A stretch of 64,000 bases of DNA from Pseudalgibacter alginicilyticus (GTDB lineage: Bacteria; Bacteroidota; Bacteroidia; Flavobacteriales; Flavobacteriaceae), in NCBI RefSeq assembly GCF_001310225.1, contig NZ_CP012898.1, forward strand, positions 2,232,001-2,296,000, given 5' to 3'. Each line of letters opens with the position of its first letter. Positions within the stretch are counted from its first letter, which is position 1. The translations under genes and the position numbers were made by a program. Below the pieces are notes generated by a model. The model did not search any database, was not told the origin of the DNA, and saw only the letters and a list, made by a program, of their open reading frames with translations. Shown here in pieces: positions 1-9,222 of the stretch.

Positions 1-1650
1 AGGGCCTTCTTCTTTGGCCACTTCCATACTTGCTGTTACTGCAGCAAAATAAAGTGTTTCAAAAATATCTTGATTTAATTGTTTAGCCTCATCACTTGTG
101 AAAGGTAAACGCAATTGAATAAAGGTATCAGCTAACCCCTGAACTCCAAGTCCAATAGGACGGTGACGCATATTAGAATTTTTAGCTTCTGGTACTGGAT
201 AGTAATTTCTATCTATTACTTTATTTAAGTTTTTAGTAACACGTTTAGTAATACGGAACAATTCTTTATGATCAAACTCACCATTTTTAACAAACATTGG
301 TAATGCTATGGATGCTAAATTACATACAGCAACTTCATCGGGCGATGTATATTCCATAATTTCAGTACATAAATTTGAAGAACGGATGGTTCCTAAATTC
401 TGTTGGTTTGATTTACGGTTTGCAGAATCTTTATATAACATGTATGGGGTACCTGTTTCAATTTGCGATTCCAATATCTTTTCCCAAAGTTCCCGTGCTT
501 TTATAGTTTTTCTTCCTTTACCTTCTGCTTCGTATTTTAAATATAAAGACTCAAATGCTTCGCTATGCACTTCGTCCATACCAGGACATTCATTAGGACA
601 CATTAATGTCCATGGACCATTTTCCTCAACACGTTTCATAAATAAATCTGAAATCCACATTGCATAAAATAAATCGCGTGCACGCATTTCTTCTTTTCCG
701 TGATTTTTCTTTAAATCAAGGAAATCCATAATATCAGCATGCCAAGTTTCAATATACATGGCAAAACTTCCTTTTCGTTTTCCGCCTCCTTGGTCAACAT
801 AACGTGCTGTATCATTAAAAACTTTTAACATGGGCACAATACCATTACTGGTTCCATTTGTACCTGCAATGTAACTACCTGTAGCACGGATATTGTGTAT
901 AGCCAAGCCAATACCTCCTGCAGATTGTGATATTTTAGCGGTTTGCTTTAATGTATCATAAATACCATCAATACTATCGTCTTTCATAGTCAATAAAAAA
1001 CAAGACGACATTTGAGGTTTTGGAGTCCCTGAATTAAATAAAGTTGGTGTAGCGTGTGTAAAATATTTTTTAGACATCAATTCGTAGGTCTCAATAACAG
1101 ATTCCAAATCATCTAAATGAATCCCTACTGCAACACGCATTAACATATGTTGTGGACGTTCAGCAATAGCGCCATTTAATTTTAAAAGATACGAACGTTC
1201 TAAAGTTTTAAATCCAAAATAATCATACCCAAAATCGCGGTTATAAATAATTGTAGAATCTAAGGTGTCTTTATTATCTTGAATAACTTTATAAACTTCC
1301 TCTGATAAAAGCGGTGCTTTTTTACCGGTTCTTGGGTTTATATAGGTATATAGGTCATGCATAACTTCACTAAAAGTTTTTTTAGTGTTTTTGTGCAAGT
1401 TTGAAACTGAAATTCTAGCAGCTAATCGTGCGTAATCAGGATGTGCAGTAGTCATAGTTGCGGCAATTTCTGCGGCAAGATTATCAAGTTCACTGGTAGT
1501 TACACCATCATATAAACCTTCAATAACTCGCATAGTTACTTTTAATGGATCTACGAGTTTATTTAATCCATAACACAGTTTACGTACTCTAGCTGTGATT
1601 TTATCGAACATGATTTGTTCTTTTCTGCCGTCTCTTTTTACTACATACAT
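1..1650 (-). CDS. nrdA: ribonucleoside-diphosphate reductase, alpha subunit (class Ia R1), 3' end outside window
   Basis: Catalytic subunit that reduces ribonucleoside diphosphates to deoxyribonucleotides in the cytoplasm. I chose the ATG at 1650 because the protein then starts [12 protein letters not shown], a typical ATP-cone N-terminus for allosteric control. The 550 residues visible contain SSCFLL, with one of the redox-active cysteines, and the active-site signature NLCTE (Asn-x-Cys-x-Glu). About 200-250 C-terminal residues, including the C-terminal cysteine pair, lie beyond the left edge. It lies 234 bp downstream of nrdB on the same strand, so co-transcription is likely. A hairpin in its leader (1670-1694) may modulate expression. 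Identification is secure. Confidence 0.95.
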   Translation of the reverse strand, partial: MYVVKRDGRKEQIMFDKITARVRKLCYGLNKLVDPLKVTMRVIEGLYDGVTTSELDNLAAEIAATMTTAHPDYARLAARISVSNLHKNTKKTFSEVMHDLYTYINPRTGKKAPLLSEEVYKVIQDNKDTLDSTIIYNRDFGYDYFGFKTLERSYLLKLNGAIAERPQHMLMRVAVGIHLDDLESVIETYELMSKKYFTHATPTLFNSGTPKPQMSSCFLLTMKDDSIDGIYDTLKQTAKISQSAGGIGLAIHNIRATGSYIAGTNGTSNGIVPMLKVFNDTARYVDQGGGKRKGSFAMYIETWHADIMDFLDLKKNHGKEEMRARDLFYAMWISDLFMKRVEENGPWTLMCPNECPGMDEVHSEAFESLYLKYEAEGKGRKTIKARELWEKILESQIETGTPYMLYKDSANRKSNQQNLGTIRSSNLCTEIMEYTSPDEVAVCNLASIALPMFVKNGEFDHKELFRITKRVTKNLNKVIDRNYYPVPEAKNSNMRHRPIGLGVQGLADTFIQLRLPFTSDEAKQLNQDIFETLYFAAVTASMEVAKEEGP

Positions 1651-1669
1651 TATTTTACAGGGTTTTAAT

Positions 1670-1694
1670 TTTTTCTGACACACCTTCAGAAAAA
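1670..1694 (-). promoter_or_regulatory. hairpin in the nrdA leader
   Basis: A perfect 9-bp inverted repeat with a 7-nt loop (arms 1670-1678 and 1686-1694) lies 20-45 bp upstream of the nrdA ATG. It is read TTTTTCTGA, loop, TCAGAAAAA on the minus strand. No U-run follows it, so it is not an ordinary terminator. It could be a processing or translation-control element between nrdB and nrdA. Function is inferred only. Confidence 0.35.
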
Positions 1695-1884
1695 GGATTA
1701 GTTAATTATTCCAAACATCAATTATAATGGTTAGTTATCTGATATTCAGTTAGTTTAGCTGATTTTTTATTTATAAATAATGGTATTGCTTTTCTCATTT
1801 CGTAATGAAGGTTAATTCAAGACAGATGCATGAGAACACACTTTAGTTTCTTCAAAAATTACCTTTTAATAGTTTCAAAACCAA

Positions 1885-2865
1885 TTAAAAATCGGCATCA
1901 AAACTAAATTTATCTTTTTCTTCTTCTTTATTAAGAACTCCTGCTTTTTGATATTCAGACACCCGTTTTTCAAAGAAATTTGTTTTCCCTTGTAATGAAA
2001 TCATATCCATAAAATCAAACGGATTAGCAGTATTATACTCTTTTTCACAGTTCAACTCAGTTAATAGTCTATCTGTAACAAACTCTAAATACTGCGCCAT
2101 TAATTTTGCATTCATCCCTATTAAACTAGCAGGTAAAGACTCCGTAATAAACTCACGTTCAATATTGAGCGCATCAATTAAAATCTCTCTGATGCGATCT
2201 TTTGGCACTTTATTAATTAAATGCTGATTGTGTAAATGCACTGCAAAATCTGCATGTACTCCCTCATCACGGGAAATCAGTTCATTTGAAAATGTTAAAC
2301 CAGGCATTAAACCACGCTTTTTTAACCAGAAAATGGAACAAAATGCCCCTGAGAAGAAAATTCCCTCAACTGCTGCAAAAGCAATCAATCGTTCAGCAAA
2401 ACTTGGAGACTCAATCCATTTTAGTGCCCAATCAGCTTTCTTTTTAATGGCCGGAAAGTTTTCAATAGCATTAAATAACAAGTCTTTTTCCTTTTCGTCT
2501 TTTACATAAGTATCTATTAAAAGCGAATAGGTTTCACTATGAATATTTTCCATCATGATTTGAAATCCATAGAAAAATTTCGCTTCACTATACTGTACTT
2601 CATTCACAAAATTTTCAGCTAAATTTTCATTTACGATACCATCACTTGCTGCAAAAAATGCTAAAATATGCTTTATAAAATAGCGTTCATCGTCATTTAA
2701 TTTATTTTTCCAGTCTGTAAGATCTTGATGTAAATCAATTTCTTCCGCCGTCCAGAAACTAGCCTCAGATTTTTTATACCATTCCCAAATATCATGATGT
2801 TGAATAGGAAAAATGACAAAACGATCTTTATTTTCTTGTAAAATGGGCTCAATAGTCTCTGACAT
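1885..2865 (-). CDS. nrdB: ribonucleoside-diphosphate reductase, beta subunit (class I R2)
   Basis: R2 subunit that generates the radical used by NrdA. Residues fit the diiron/tyrosyl-radical site of the eukaryote-like R2 branch: Asp75 in [10 protein letters not shown], Glu106 and His109 in ENIHSETYS, candidate radical Tyr113, and a second Glu and His in [11 protein letters not shown]. The spacings Asp-Glu 31, Glu-His 3 and His-Tyr 4 match mouse R2 (139, 170, 173, 177). The C-terminus ends FSFDADF, close to the mouse R1-docking tail FTLDADF. Length 326 residues is normal. It is followed by nrdA on the same strand. Confidence 0.95.
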   Translation of the reverse strand: MSETIEPILQENKDRFVIFPIQHHDIWEWYKKSEASFWTAEEIDLHQDLTDWKNKLNDDERYFIKHILAFFAASDGIVNENLAENFVNEVQYSEAKFFYGFQIMMENIHSETYSLLIDTYVKDEKEKDLLFNAIENFPAIKKKADWALKWIESPSFAERLIAFAAVEGIFFSGAFCSIFWLKKRGLMPGLTFSNELISRDEGVHADFAVHLHNQHLINKVPKDRIREILIDALNIEREFITESLPASLIGMNAKLMAQYLEFVTDRLLTELNCEKEYNTANPFDFMDMISLQGKTNFFEKRVSEYQKAGVLNKEEEKDKFSFDADF

Positions 2866-3022
2866 GTTAAATTTGGTTTTTTTAGAATTTGACGATTATT
2901 TTATTCGTTCTAAGAGCTACAAAGATTGGAAAATGTAGCCATAAAAGAAAGTCATAGTTATAAACATTGTTCAAAAGTTTTTAACAATTTCAAAAACTAC
3001 TTAGAATGAGAAGTTTACAAAT

Positions 3023-3065
3023 AAAAAACACTAAACAATTGATAATAAATAATTTAGTGTTTTTT
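3023..3065 (-). terminator. hairpin terminator after the DUF3109 gene
   Basis: A perfect 13-bp inverted repeat (3023-3035 and 3053-3065) whose arms are A-rich and T-rich, so it ends in a T-run on either strand. It lies just after the stop of the minus-strand DUF3109 gene and before the nrdB promoter region. Confidence 0.7.
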
Positions 3066-3139
3066 AAAAATTAAAAAGTTTACAGAAAAAAAATAGATTT
3101 TCACTTTCAAACAGCTTGTTTTAAAGGTGTTTTAAGAGC

Positions 3140-3715
3140 TTATTTTGAGTTATTGAAGTTCTCTGCTACTTTTTCTAACTCCATGTACCAGTCTTCTCCA
3201 AATTTTCTAATCAGTGCTTCTTTTACAAATTTATAGATAGGAATTTGAAGCTCTTTACCAAGCGAACAAGCGTCATCACAAATTTCCCATTTATCATAAT
3301 TAACACCAGAAAATTCTGTGTAATCTCTAATTCTAATAGGGTATAAATGACAGGACACAGGTTTCTTCCATGAAATCGCTCCTTGATTATATGCTTCTTC
3401 AATACCACAAAGCGCTGTCTTTTTATCATCAAAAATAACAAAAGCACAATCAGCACCATTTATTAAAGGTGTTTCCATATCACCAAATTCATTGGTTGTA
3501 TATATCCCTTGTGCTTCTATTGCCTGAATACCTTCTTTTCTTAAAAACGGCTTTACTTTTGGATAAATTGTTTTTAAAATATCAAGTTCTTCTTTATCGA
3601 GTGGTGCTCCTGCGTCACCATCCACACAACAAGCTCCTTTGCAAGCAGACAAGTTGCACAAAAAATCTTTTTCAATAATATCTTCAGAAACAATGGTTTT
3701 ACCTATTTGAAACAT
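3140..3715 (-). CDS. DUF3109 family cysteine-cluster protein
   Basis: A 191-residue soluble protein with an N-terminal cysteine cluster, CNLSACKGACC (about residues 21-31), and further cysteines at CAFV, ALCGIEEA, VSCHLYPIR and EICDDACSLG. This pattern matches the DUF3109 family, related to YkgJ-like proteins thought to bind Zn or an Fe-S centre. No signal peptide is visible. Its substrate and partner are unknown. It stands as a single gene with its own terminator downstream. Family assignment is firm, function is not. Confidence 0.8.
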   Translation of the reverse strand: MFQIGKTIVSEDIIEKDFLCNLSACKGACCVDGDAGAPLDKEELDILKTIYPKVKPFLRKEGIQAIEAQGIYTTNEFGDMETPLINGADCAFVIFDDKKTALCGIEEAYNQGAISWKKPVSCHLYPIRIRDYTEFSGVNYDKWEICDDACSLGKELQIPIYKFVKEALIRKFGEDWYMELEKVAENFNNSK

Positions 3716-3864
3716 ATAATACTTGTAAATTACAGACTGCTAAAATAACTAAACTTTATATTTAATAGTCCATATCCATACAGAAAACAAAAACTCAACC
3801 GCTTAGGTTATTATATATAAATTTTAATACCGAACTTTGCATAAACATTTTAAAGAGCCTAAAC

Positions 3865-4446
3865 ATGCAATTTAATTTTAAAGAAATATTCACCGTTTTT
3901 ATGGTCTTATTTGCTGTAATTGATATTATTGGAAACATTCCTATTATTATAGACTTACGCAAGAAAGTTGGACATATACACAGCGAAAAAGCCTCTATAA
4001 TTTCCGGAGTAATTTTAATTCTATTTCTATTTTTAGGAAAAAGTATTTTAAACCTAATCGGTATTGATGTAAATTCATTTGCCGTAGCAGGTGCTTTTAT
4101 TTTATTTTTTATTGCTTTAGAAATGATTTTAGGTATTACACTTTACAAACAAGAAGAGCATACAGCAGATACAGCTTCTATTTTTCCTTTAGCATTCCCC
4201 CTAATTGCTGGGCCCGGTAGCTTAACAACCTTATTAGCCTTGCGAGCAGAATATCGGGTTGAAAATATTATTGTAGCTATTATTTTAAACGTAACTCTTA
4301 TTTTTATAGTACTAAAAACCTCCTCAAGAATAGAGCGCTTCTTAGGTCAAAATGGCATTAGTATCATTAGGAAAGTATTTGGTGTCGTTTTATTGGCTAT
4401 TGCTGTTAAGTTATTTACACACAATATTAAAGATTTATTTTTATAA
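3865..4446 (+). CDS. MarC family integral membrane protein
   Basis: A 193-residue inner-membrane protein with about six hydrophobic segments, beginning FKEIFTVFMVLFAVIDIIGN and containing the conserved FPLAFPLIAGPGSLTTLL segment of the MarC family. Family members were named from the E. coli marC gene, but a role in antibiotic resistance has not been upheld and transport function is unknown. Two small genes follow at 19 bp and then with overlapping stop and start, suggesting one transcript of three genes. Confidence 0.88.
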   Translation: MQFNFKEIFTVFMVLFAVIDIIGNIPIIIDLRKKVGHIHSEKASIISGVILILFLFLGKSILNLIGIDVNSFAVAGAFILFFIALEMILGITLYKQEEHTADTASIFPLAFPLIAGPGSLTTLLALRAEYRVENIIVAIILNVTLIFIVLKTSSRIERFLGQNGISIIRKVFGVVLLAIAVKLFTHNIKDLFL

Positions 4447-4465
4447 CTATTTTTAAGGAAAACAT

Positions 4466-4669
4466 ATGAAAATTACCTCCATAACACTTATTGTTATTGC
4501 CATTATATTTATTGGAATCAACGCCACCGAAATAAATTTTGACACCCCTTTTAAAGGTGACAGTATGATTGCCATAATTACTATTGTTGCATCACTTTGC
4601 GTTATTTTAATGATGCTGATTTTAAGAACTTCGAAGCGTATTGAACAAAAATTCAAAAACAAAAACTAA
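4466..4669 (+). CDS. small two-helix membrane protein, unknown
   Basis: A 67-residue protein with two strongly hydrophobic segments (about residues 3-20 and 34-53) and a basic C-terminal tail rich in Lys and Arg. A plausible ribosome-binding AAGGAAAA precedes the ATG. The stop codon overlaps the start of the next gene (TAATG), which supports translation and operon membership between marC and the FAD protein. I do not recognise a family. A role with its neighbours cannot be stated. Confidence 0.65.
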   Translation: MKITSITLIVIAIIFIGINATEINFDTPFKGDSMIAIITIVASLCVILMMLILRTSKRIEQKFKNKN

Positions 4670-5274
4670 TGTTTGATACTTTAATTATTGGCGGAGGTGC
4701 TGCAGGTTTGTCTTGCGCCTTGATTTTAGGCTCTGCAAAAAACAAACCCTTTGCCATACATAAACGGATTGGCATTATTACTCATCAAAAAACATCACAT
4801 TTACAAACAGCATTATTCAACAATGTACTTGGACTTACACCAGGTACCACAGGTGCATCTATTCTTGAAAATGGCAAAATACAATTAGCTAATTTATACC
4901 CACATATAGAGCAAATAGATAACGAAAAAGTTTTAGAACTAATAGAGTCAAAAAATGGATTTGTTGTTAAAACAAACAAAAGCACATACACCTCCAAAAT
5001 AGCAGTTATAGCTATTGGTTATACAAATTTAATGACGATTGTTGGTTTAGAAAACTATGTAGAACCACATCCAAAATCTCCCATAGAAAAAGATCGTATT
5101 TGGCTTAAAAACACCAACCACTTAATTAAAGAAAACCTATATGTTGCTGGAACATTAGCTGGTTGGCGGAGTCAATTTGCCATGGCTTCTGGAAGTGGTG
5201 CACACGTAGCAACCGATATTTTAACACTTTGGAATAACGGTAAAGATGTTAAAGTGCATGATAAGATTGGTTAA
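4669..5274 (+). CDS. minimal FAD-binding oxidoreductase, thioredoxin-reductase-like
   Basis: The N-terminus carries the dinucleotide-binding signature IIGGGAAGLSCALILG and the C-terminus a second FAD contact typical of thioredoxin reductases (YVAGTLAGW, then ASGSGAHVATDIL). At 201 residues it is about 100 shorter than thioredoxin reductase. The inserted NADPH domain and the redox CxxC are both absent, so it cannot act as a normal thioredoxin reductase. The reading frame is intact, so this looks like a compact family rather than a broken gene. The partner and electron donor are unknown. It overlaps the preceding small gene by one base. Confidence 0.75.
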   Translation: MFDTLIIGGGAAGLSCALILGSAKNKPFAIHKRIGIITHQKTSHLQTALFNNVLGLTPGTTGASILENGKIQLANLYPHIEQIDNEKVLELIESKNGFVVKTNKSTYTSKIAVIAIGYTNLMTIVGLENYVEPHPKSPIEKDRIWLKNTNHLIKENLYVAGTLAGWRSQFAMASGSGAHVATDILTLWNNGKDVKVHDKIG

Positions 5275-5325
5275 TCAGATAAAAAATTCTGTTATTAATA
5301 ATTTAAAAACAAGAATCATCTGCTT

Positions 5326-5559
5326 TTAATTCTGCTTAGTTTCTATAGTCGGTAATAACAATTCTCTATTCCAGCTTTTTAAGCTATTATTTTCAAATTT
5401 AAAAAGATAAAATTCATCAGAATTTCTATATGATAATATTTTAATCTCTTTTTTATCTTCAATCTTATTTTGAGAAATTGTATATGAATTTCCTAGAATT
5501 TCTGTAACCTGCTCGGTTGTCATGCCCAATTTTAACTGATTCATCAATGTACTATTCAT
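5326..5559 (-). CDS. BamE/SmpA-like small protein, possibly a frameshifted lipoprotein
   Basis: A 77-residue ORF with the segment LKLGMTTEQVTEILGNSYT, typical of the BamE/SmpA (OmlA-like) fold. Such proteins normally have a lipoprotein signal, which is absent here. A separate ATG at 5609 in another frame encodes MKKILTAVLWC and stops at 5553, just inside this ORF. The gene may therefore be split by a frameshift, or it may start at 5559 as a cytoplasmic protein. There is no obvious partner. Confidence is moderate that the ORF is coding and low for its role. Confidence 0.5.
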   Translation of the reverse strand: MNSTLMNQLKLGMTTEQVTEILGNSYTISQNKIEDKKEIKILSYRNSDEFYLFKFENNSLKSWNRELLLPTIETKQN

Positions 5560-5744
5560 ATATCCATGGTATTTTACACCACAAAAACAGCTGTTAAAAT
5601 TTTTTTCATATTTAAGTTTAATTTAATTTTTATCAATGACATCTATAAGCTTATGTAAAGCATTAGGGTTCTCTTACAAACTTACTTTTATTTTTAACAC
5701 CAGCTAAATTAAATTTTACTAAGCAACTGAAAATGAGACTAAAA

Positions 5745-7334
5745 CTAATCACCTTTACTCAACTCAATAACCTCATCAATCATAATATCGCGTTGGTTTA
5801 GAATTTCTTCAAAAGAACCATTACCAAAAAGCTGGTCTGCTAGTGTAGCTTTAATGTATTGTTTTACTTCATCATGATAAGCAACAAACGTAACATTGGA
5901 ATCAGCTCTAATATTTAAAAAATCTTGAAAATCAATAACTAAATCATCACTTACCTTAAAATTATCAATAAAATCTTGTTTTAAAAAACCTTCATAAGCC
6001 GTTCTATCTCTTTCCAAAATTTGAAATACAAAATTTCCAATAAAACCTCGTCTTTGTAAATACGTTAACGTTTCGTTTTGCATACTACTATCAATTGGCA
6101 CAAAAACATCTGGAATAATACCTCCTCCACCAAAAACTACCTTTCCTTTAGGTGTGATAAATTTTAATGAATCTGCTACTTCAATTTTTTCTGGATCTAT
6201 AAGTTCCCCACTTTCTAATCTGTGATAATAATCATCATAATAATCTTTATTACCATGGTCATAAGGCCGTTGAATGGAACGTCCCGTAGGAGTATAATAA
6301 CGAGACACCGTTAACCGTACCGCACTACCATCACCTAATTCCATTTCACGTTGCACAAGCCCTTTCCCATAAGATCTTCTTCCAATAATAGTACCTTTAT
6401 CATTATCCTGAAGTGCTCCTGCTACAATCTCACTTGCAGATGCTGAATTCTCATTAATCAACACAAATACTTTTCCTTCTTCAAAATCCCCTGAATTGGT
6501 AGCAAAACTTTTTTCAATACTTCCTCTTTTGTTTTTTGTGAATAGAATAAGCGTGTCGTCTTCTAAAAATTCATCCACAATTTGCTCTGCTATGGAAAGA
6601 AAACCACCTGGGTTATCCCGCAAATCCAAAGCAATTTCAGTCGCTCCTAAATCAATCAATTGATCCAATCCTTTTTTAAACTCTTTGTATGTAGTTTCAG
6701 CAAAACGATTAATCTTTATATATCCCAATTTTTCAGTAAGCATATACACAGCATCTACACTTGTAATGGGAATATGAGCACGCTCTACAGTAAAATCTAA
6801 AAGTTCTGGCTCTCCTTTTCTATAGACTTTAAGATCAACTTTAGTATTAATTGGCCCTTTTAACTTATCAATAATCTGTTCATCTTCTATATTTTTACCA
6901 AAAAGCGAATCGCCATTAGCCATAAGAATACGGTCACCACCTTTTATACCTGCTTTTTGACTAGGACCATTTTCAATGGCCCTAATAACAGCAATGGTAT
7001 CTTTATAGGTATAAAAACTGATACCAATACCCACAAAATCACCTTTCATATTTTCAGCAACTCGAGCCATATCCTTTTGTGGAATATATACCGAATGCGG
7101 ATCTAAATTATCCAGAATACCATTTACAGTTACATCCACAATGCTATCCGTATTCACATCATCAACGTACTCATAATCTATATAATCAATAAGTTTATTA
7201 AGCTTATCCTTATTACTGTTTTTAGAAAATAATTTATCTGAGGAATCTGCAAAATTCAATTTACCACCAATAAAAATACCAATAGCAACAGCAATACCTA
7301 AAATAAGAGGCAAATATTTTTTTTGATTTTGCAT
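5745..7334 (-). CDS. C-terminal processing (S41) peptidase, CtpA type
   Basis: A periplasmic serine protease of 529 residues with a single N-terminal membrane anchor (about 7-27), a PDZ domain (about 90-175) and an S41 catalytic core. The Ser-Lys dyad is visible. Ser299 in SASASE and Lys324 in SYGKGLVQ are 25 residues apart, as in E. coli Tsp (430 and 455). Substrates are probably C-terminal tails of envelope proteins. Its ATG overlaps the stop of the dCMP deaminase gene (TAATG), so the two are translationally coupled. Confidence 0.92.
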   Translation of the reverse strand: MQNQKKYLPLILGIAVAIGIFIGGKLNFADSSDKLFSKNSNKDKLNKLIDYIDYEYVDDVNTDSIVDVTVNGILDNLDPHSVYIPQKDMARVAENMKGDFVGIGISFYTYKDTIAVIRAIENGPSQKAGIKGGDRILMANGDSLFGKNIEDEQIIDKLKGPINTKVDLKVYRKGEPELLDFTVERAHIPITSVDAVYMLTEKLGYIKINRFAETTYKEFKKGLDQLIDLGATEIALDLRDNPGGFLSIAEQIVDEFLEDDTLILFTKNKRGSIEKSFATNSGDFEEGKVFVLINENSASASEIVAGALQDNDKGTIIGRRSYGKGLVQREMELGDGSAVRLTVSRYYTPTGRSIQRPYDHGNKDYYDDYYHRLESGELIDPEKIEVADSLKFITPKGKVVFGGGGIIPDVFVPIDSSMQNETLTYLQRRGFIGNFVFQILERDRTAYEGFLKQDFIDNFKVSDDLVIDFQDFLNIRADSNVTFVAYHDEVKQYIKATLADQLFGNGSFEEILNQRDIMIDEVIELSKGD

Positions 7335-7765
7335 TAGGGTTTTAAATCTTCTATTAATTTTAATTCAATACCAGCTTTTTCTAAAAATTTTAGTCCAGAA
7401 TCATCTTTGTAAGCTTTGTGATACACCACTTTTACAATGCCAGCTTGATGTATCAACTTACTACATTCTTTACAAGGAGACAACGTAATATATAATGTTG
7501 CCCCTTTACAAGATTGTGTAGAAGCGGCCACTTTCAAAATAGCATTGGCTTCAGCATGTAAAACATACCATTTTGTATACCCCTCTTCATCTTCACAAAA
7601 ATTTTCAAATCCTGTAGGCGTCCCGTTATAGCCATCTGAAATAATCATTCTGTCTTTTACAATTAATGCTCCTACTTGTTTACGCTTACAAAAAGAAAGT
7701 TTCCCCCATTCTTCGGCAATTCTTAAGTAGGCCTTATCATATTTTAATTGTTTTTTATCTGACAT
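7334..7765 (-). CDS. dCMP deaminase family protein
   Basis: Zinc-dependent cytidine/deoxycytidylate deaminase, 143 residues. It carries the HAE motif (His70, Glu72) and the PCKEC motif (Cys98, Cys101) that bind zinc and activate water. The likely reaction is dCMP to dUMP for thymidylate synthesis. ComEB-like proteins share the fold, so substrate specificity is inferred. It is co-transcribed with, and overlaps by one base, the downstream S41 peptidase gene. Confidence 0.9.
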   Translation of the reverse strand: MSDKKQLKYDKAYLRIAEEWGKLSFCKRKQVGALIVKDRMIISDGYNGTPTGFENFCEDEEGYTKWYVLHAEANAILKVAASTQSCKGATLYITLSPCKECSKLIHQAGIVKVVYHKAYKDDSGLKFLEKAGIELKLIEDLKP

Positions 7766-7886
7766 AAATATTGTTTTGTATTGTTGATTGAAAAATTATC
7801 ACTACAATCACTGAAAACATATAGCTAAACTATTTGATTGGTATTTCAAATACAATCTAAAAAATTCACTTGATTCATTTGATATT

Positions 7887-8477
7887 TTAAGATAAGAAAT
7901 CACTTTCTATAATCATAGGAATTACCAGCCCAACCACTACAGATGATATAACCATAATCCAATCACGCTTAGAAAATCTAAAAATTGTCTGTACAATATA
8001 GGCTAAAAATAATACCATAAATACAATGATAATTTGAGCTAATTCTATGCCTAAAGCAAACTCTAACAATACTAACAATTTATTATCTGATTTCCCAACT
8101 AACATTTGAAATTCACGAGCAAAGCCTAAGCCGTGAATCAATCCAAAAAAAAGTGTTGAAAAAAACAAGACACCAACACGCTCTTTTTGAGCCCCTTTAC
8201 CTGATGTAAACACATTAAATAGTGCTACAATCATAATGGTTACAGGAATTAAAAACTCAACTAAACTCCCATCAACATTTACTACTCCATAGGCAGCTAA
8301 AACTAAAGATAGTGTATGACCAAAAGTAAACATTGTTACTAATAATAGAACACGTTTCCAATCCTTAAACATATACGGAATGGTAAGAACTATTAAAAAA
8401 AGCACATGATCATAAGCATTGATATCAAGCACATGATTGACACCATATTCTACGTTAAACCAAAAATTTTCAAGCAT
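7887..8477 (-). CDS. HupE/UreJ family membrane protein
   Basis: A 196-residue inner-membrane protein with about five to six hydrophobic segments. The family His residues are in the first segment (GVNHVLDINAYDHVLF), in TFGHTLSL and in GLIHGLGFA. HupE/UreJ proteins are linked to nickel or other metal uptake, but no hydrogenase or urease gene is present here, so the substrate is uncertain. It is divergent from the lipoprotein gene that follows. Confidence 0.85.
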   Translation of the reverse strand: MLENFWFNVEYGVNHVLDINAYDHVLFLIVLTIPYMFKDWKRVLLLVTMFTFGHTLSLVLAAYGVVNVDGSLVEFLIPVTIMIVALFNVFTSGKGAQKERVGVLFFSTLFFGLIHGLGFAREFQMLVGKSDNKLLVLLEFALGIELAQIIIVFMVLFLAYIVQTIFRFSKRDWIMVISSVVVGLVIPMIIESDFLS

Positions 8478-8624
8478 AATTAATGGGGGTTTTGGACTTG
8501 GTTCAAATATACAATTTATCAGATTCTTTTAACGGTGTACTTTGTAATTTATTCTACTATGAAAACAAAAACAAATAAGCTATTAGCATATATTTGCATA
8601 TCTAAATATAAAATCAACTATAAA

Positions 8625-9149
8625 ATGACAATACGATTTTTAAGCATTTTAGGATTAGGTCTATTATTATTTTCTTGCAAGGAAACATCAGAAACCAATG
8701 CAGCAGAAACTCCAGAAGAACCTATTTCTCAAAAAATTTCTGAAAACGATATTTCCAAAATTAATTATACCGATTACGTATTAGATTCCAAAACAGAAAT
8801 TGCTATTGAAGATTGGGTAAAATACCAAGAAATTGATGCTGTTGTTAAAAATGTTAAGCAAGGTGATTTATCTTATTTTCATGACAACGACAGAGCAAAT
8901 ATCATTAGAAACTTTTTTATAGCCTTAAAAAAGGCTATTCCGGATACAATAAACACTCCTGCTATTTCTTCAAGGATTTTAGTATTAGAAACCAAGACAT
9001 GGAAATTAGAAAGCTTTGCTAATTTATCAACTACAACTGAAGAAGAATTAAATCAAACCATCAAAGAATTTTTGGTATCCTTTTCTAATCTAAATCTTCA
9101 AATGAATAAAAAATTAGAAAAAGATTCTCAACAGATTGATAAACCATAA
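8625..9149 (+). CDS. lipoprotein of unknown function
   Basis: I place the start at the ATG at 8625 rather than the first possible start at 8535. The protein then begins MTIRFLSILGLGLLLFSCKE, a clear lipoprotein signal with the acylated Cys at the end of LLFSC. The 174-residue product continues with an acidic linker and a mostly helical, charged domain. No known family is recognised. It is convergent with gltD and shares a bidirectional terminator with it. Confidence 0.7.
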   Translation: MTIRFLSILGLGLLLFSCKETSETNAAETPEEPISQKISENDISKINYTDYVLDSKTEIAIEDWVKYQEIDAVVKNVKQGDLSYFHDNDRANIIRNFFIALKKAIPDTINTPAISSRILVLETKTWKLESFANLSTTTEEELNQTIKEFLVSFSNLNLQMNKKLEKDSQQIDKP

Positions 9150-9162
9150 AATATAATATTAT

Positions 9163-9202
9163 AAAAAAACAGCTGTAAAAGAGATTTACAGCTGTTTTTT
9201 TT
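9163..9202. terminator. bidirectional terminator between the lipoprotein gene and gltD
   Basis: A long perfect stem built on ACAGCTGTAAA (9169-9179) and its complement (9185-9195), flanked by an A-run and a T-run. It is therefore functional in both directions between convergent genes. Confidence 0.85.
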
Positions 9203-9222
9203 ATAACTTCTTGATTCCTTAC

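Noticed and set aside
308-667. Plus-strand ORF of 119 codons inside nrdA
   Set aside because: It is antisense to a secure nrdA reading frame and has no family features.
3223-3459. Second ORF on the same strand inside the DUF3109 gene
   Set aside because: It is an out-of-frame shadow within a cysteine-cluster gene.
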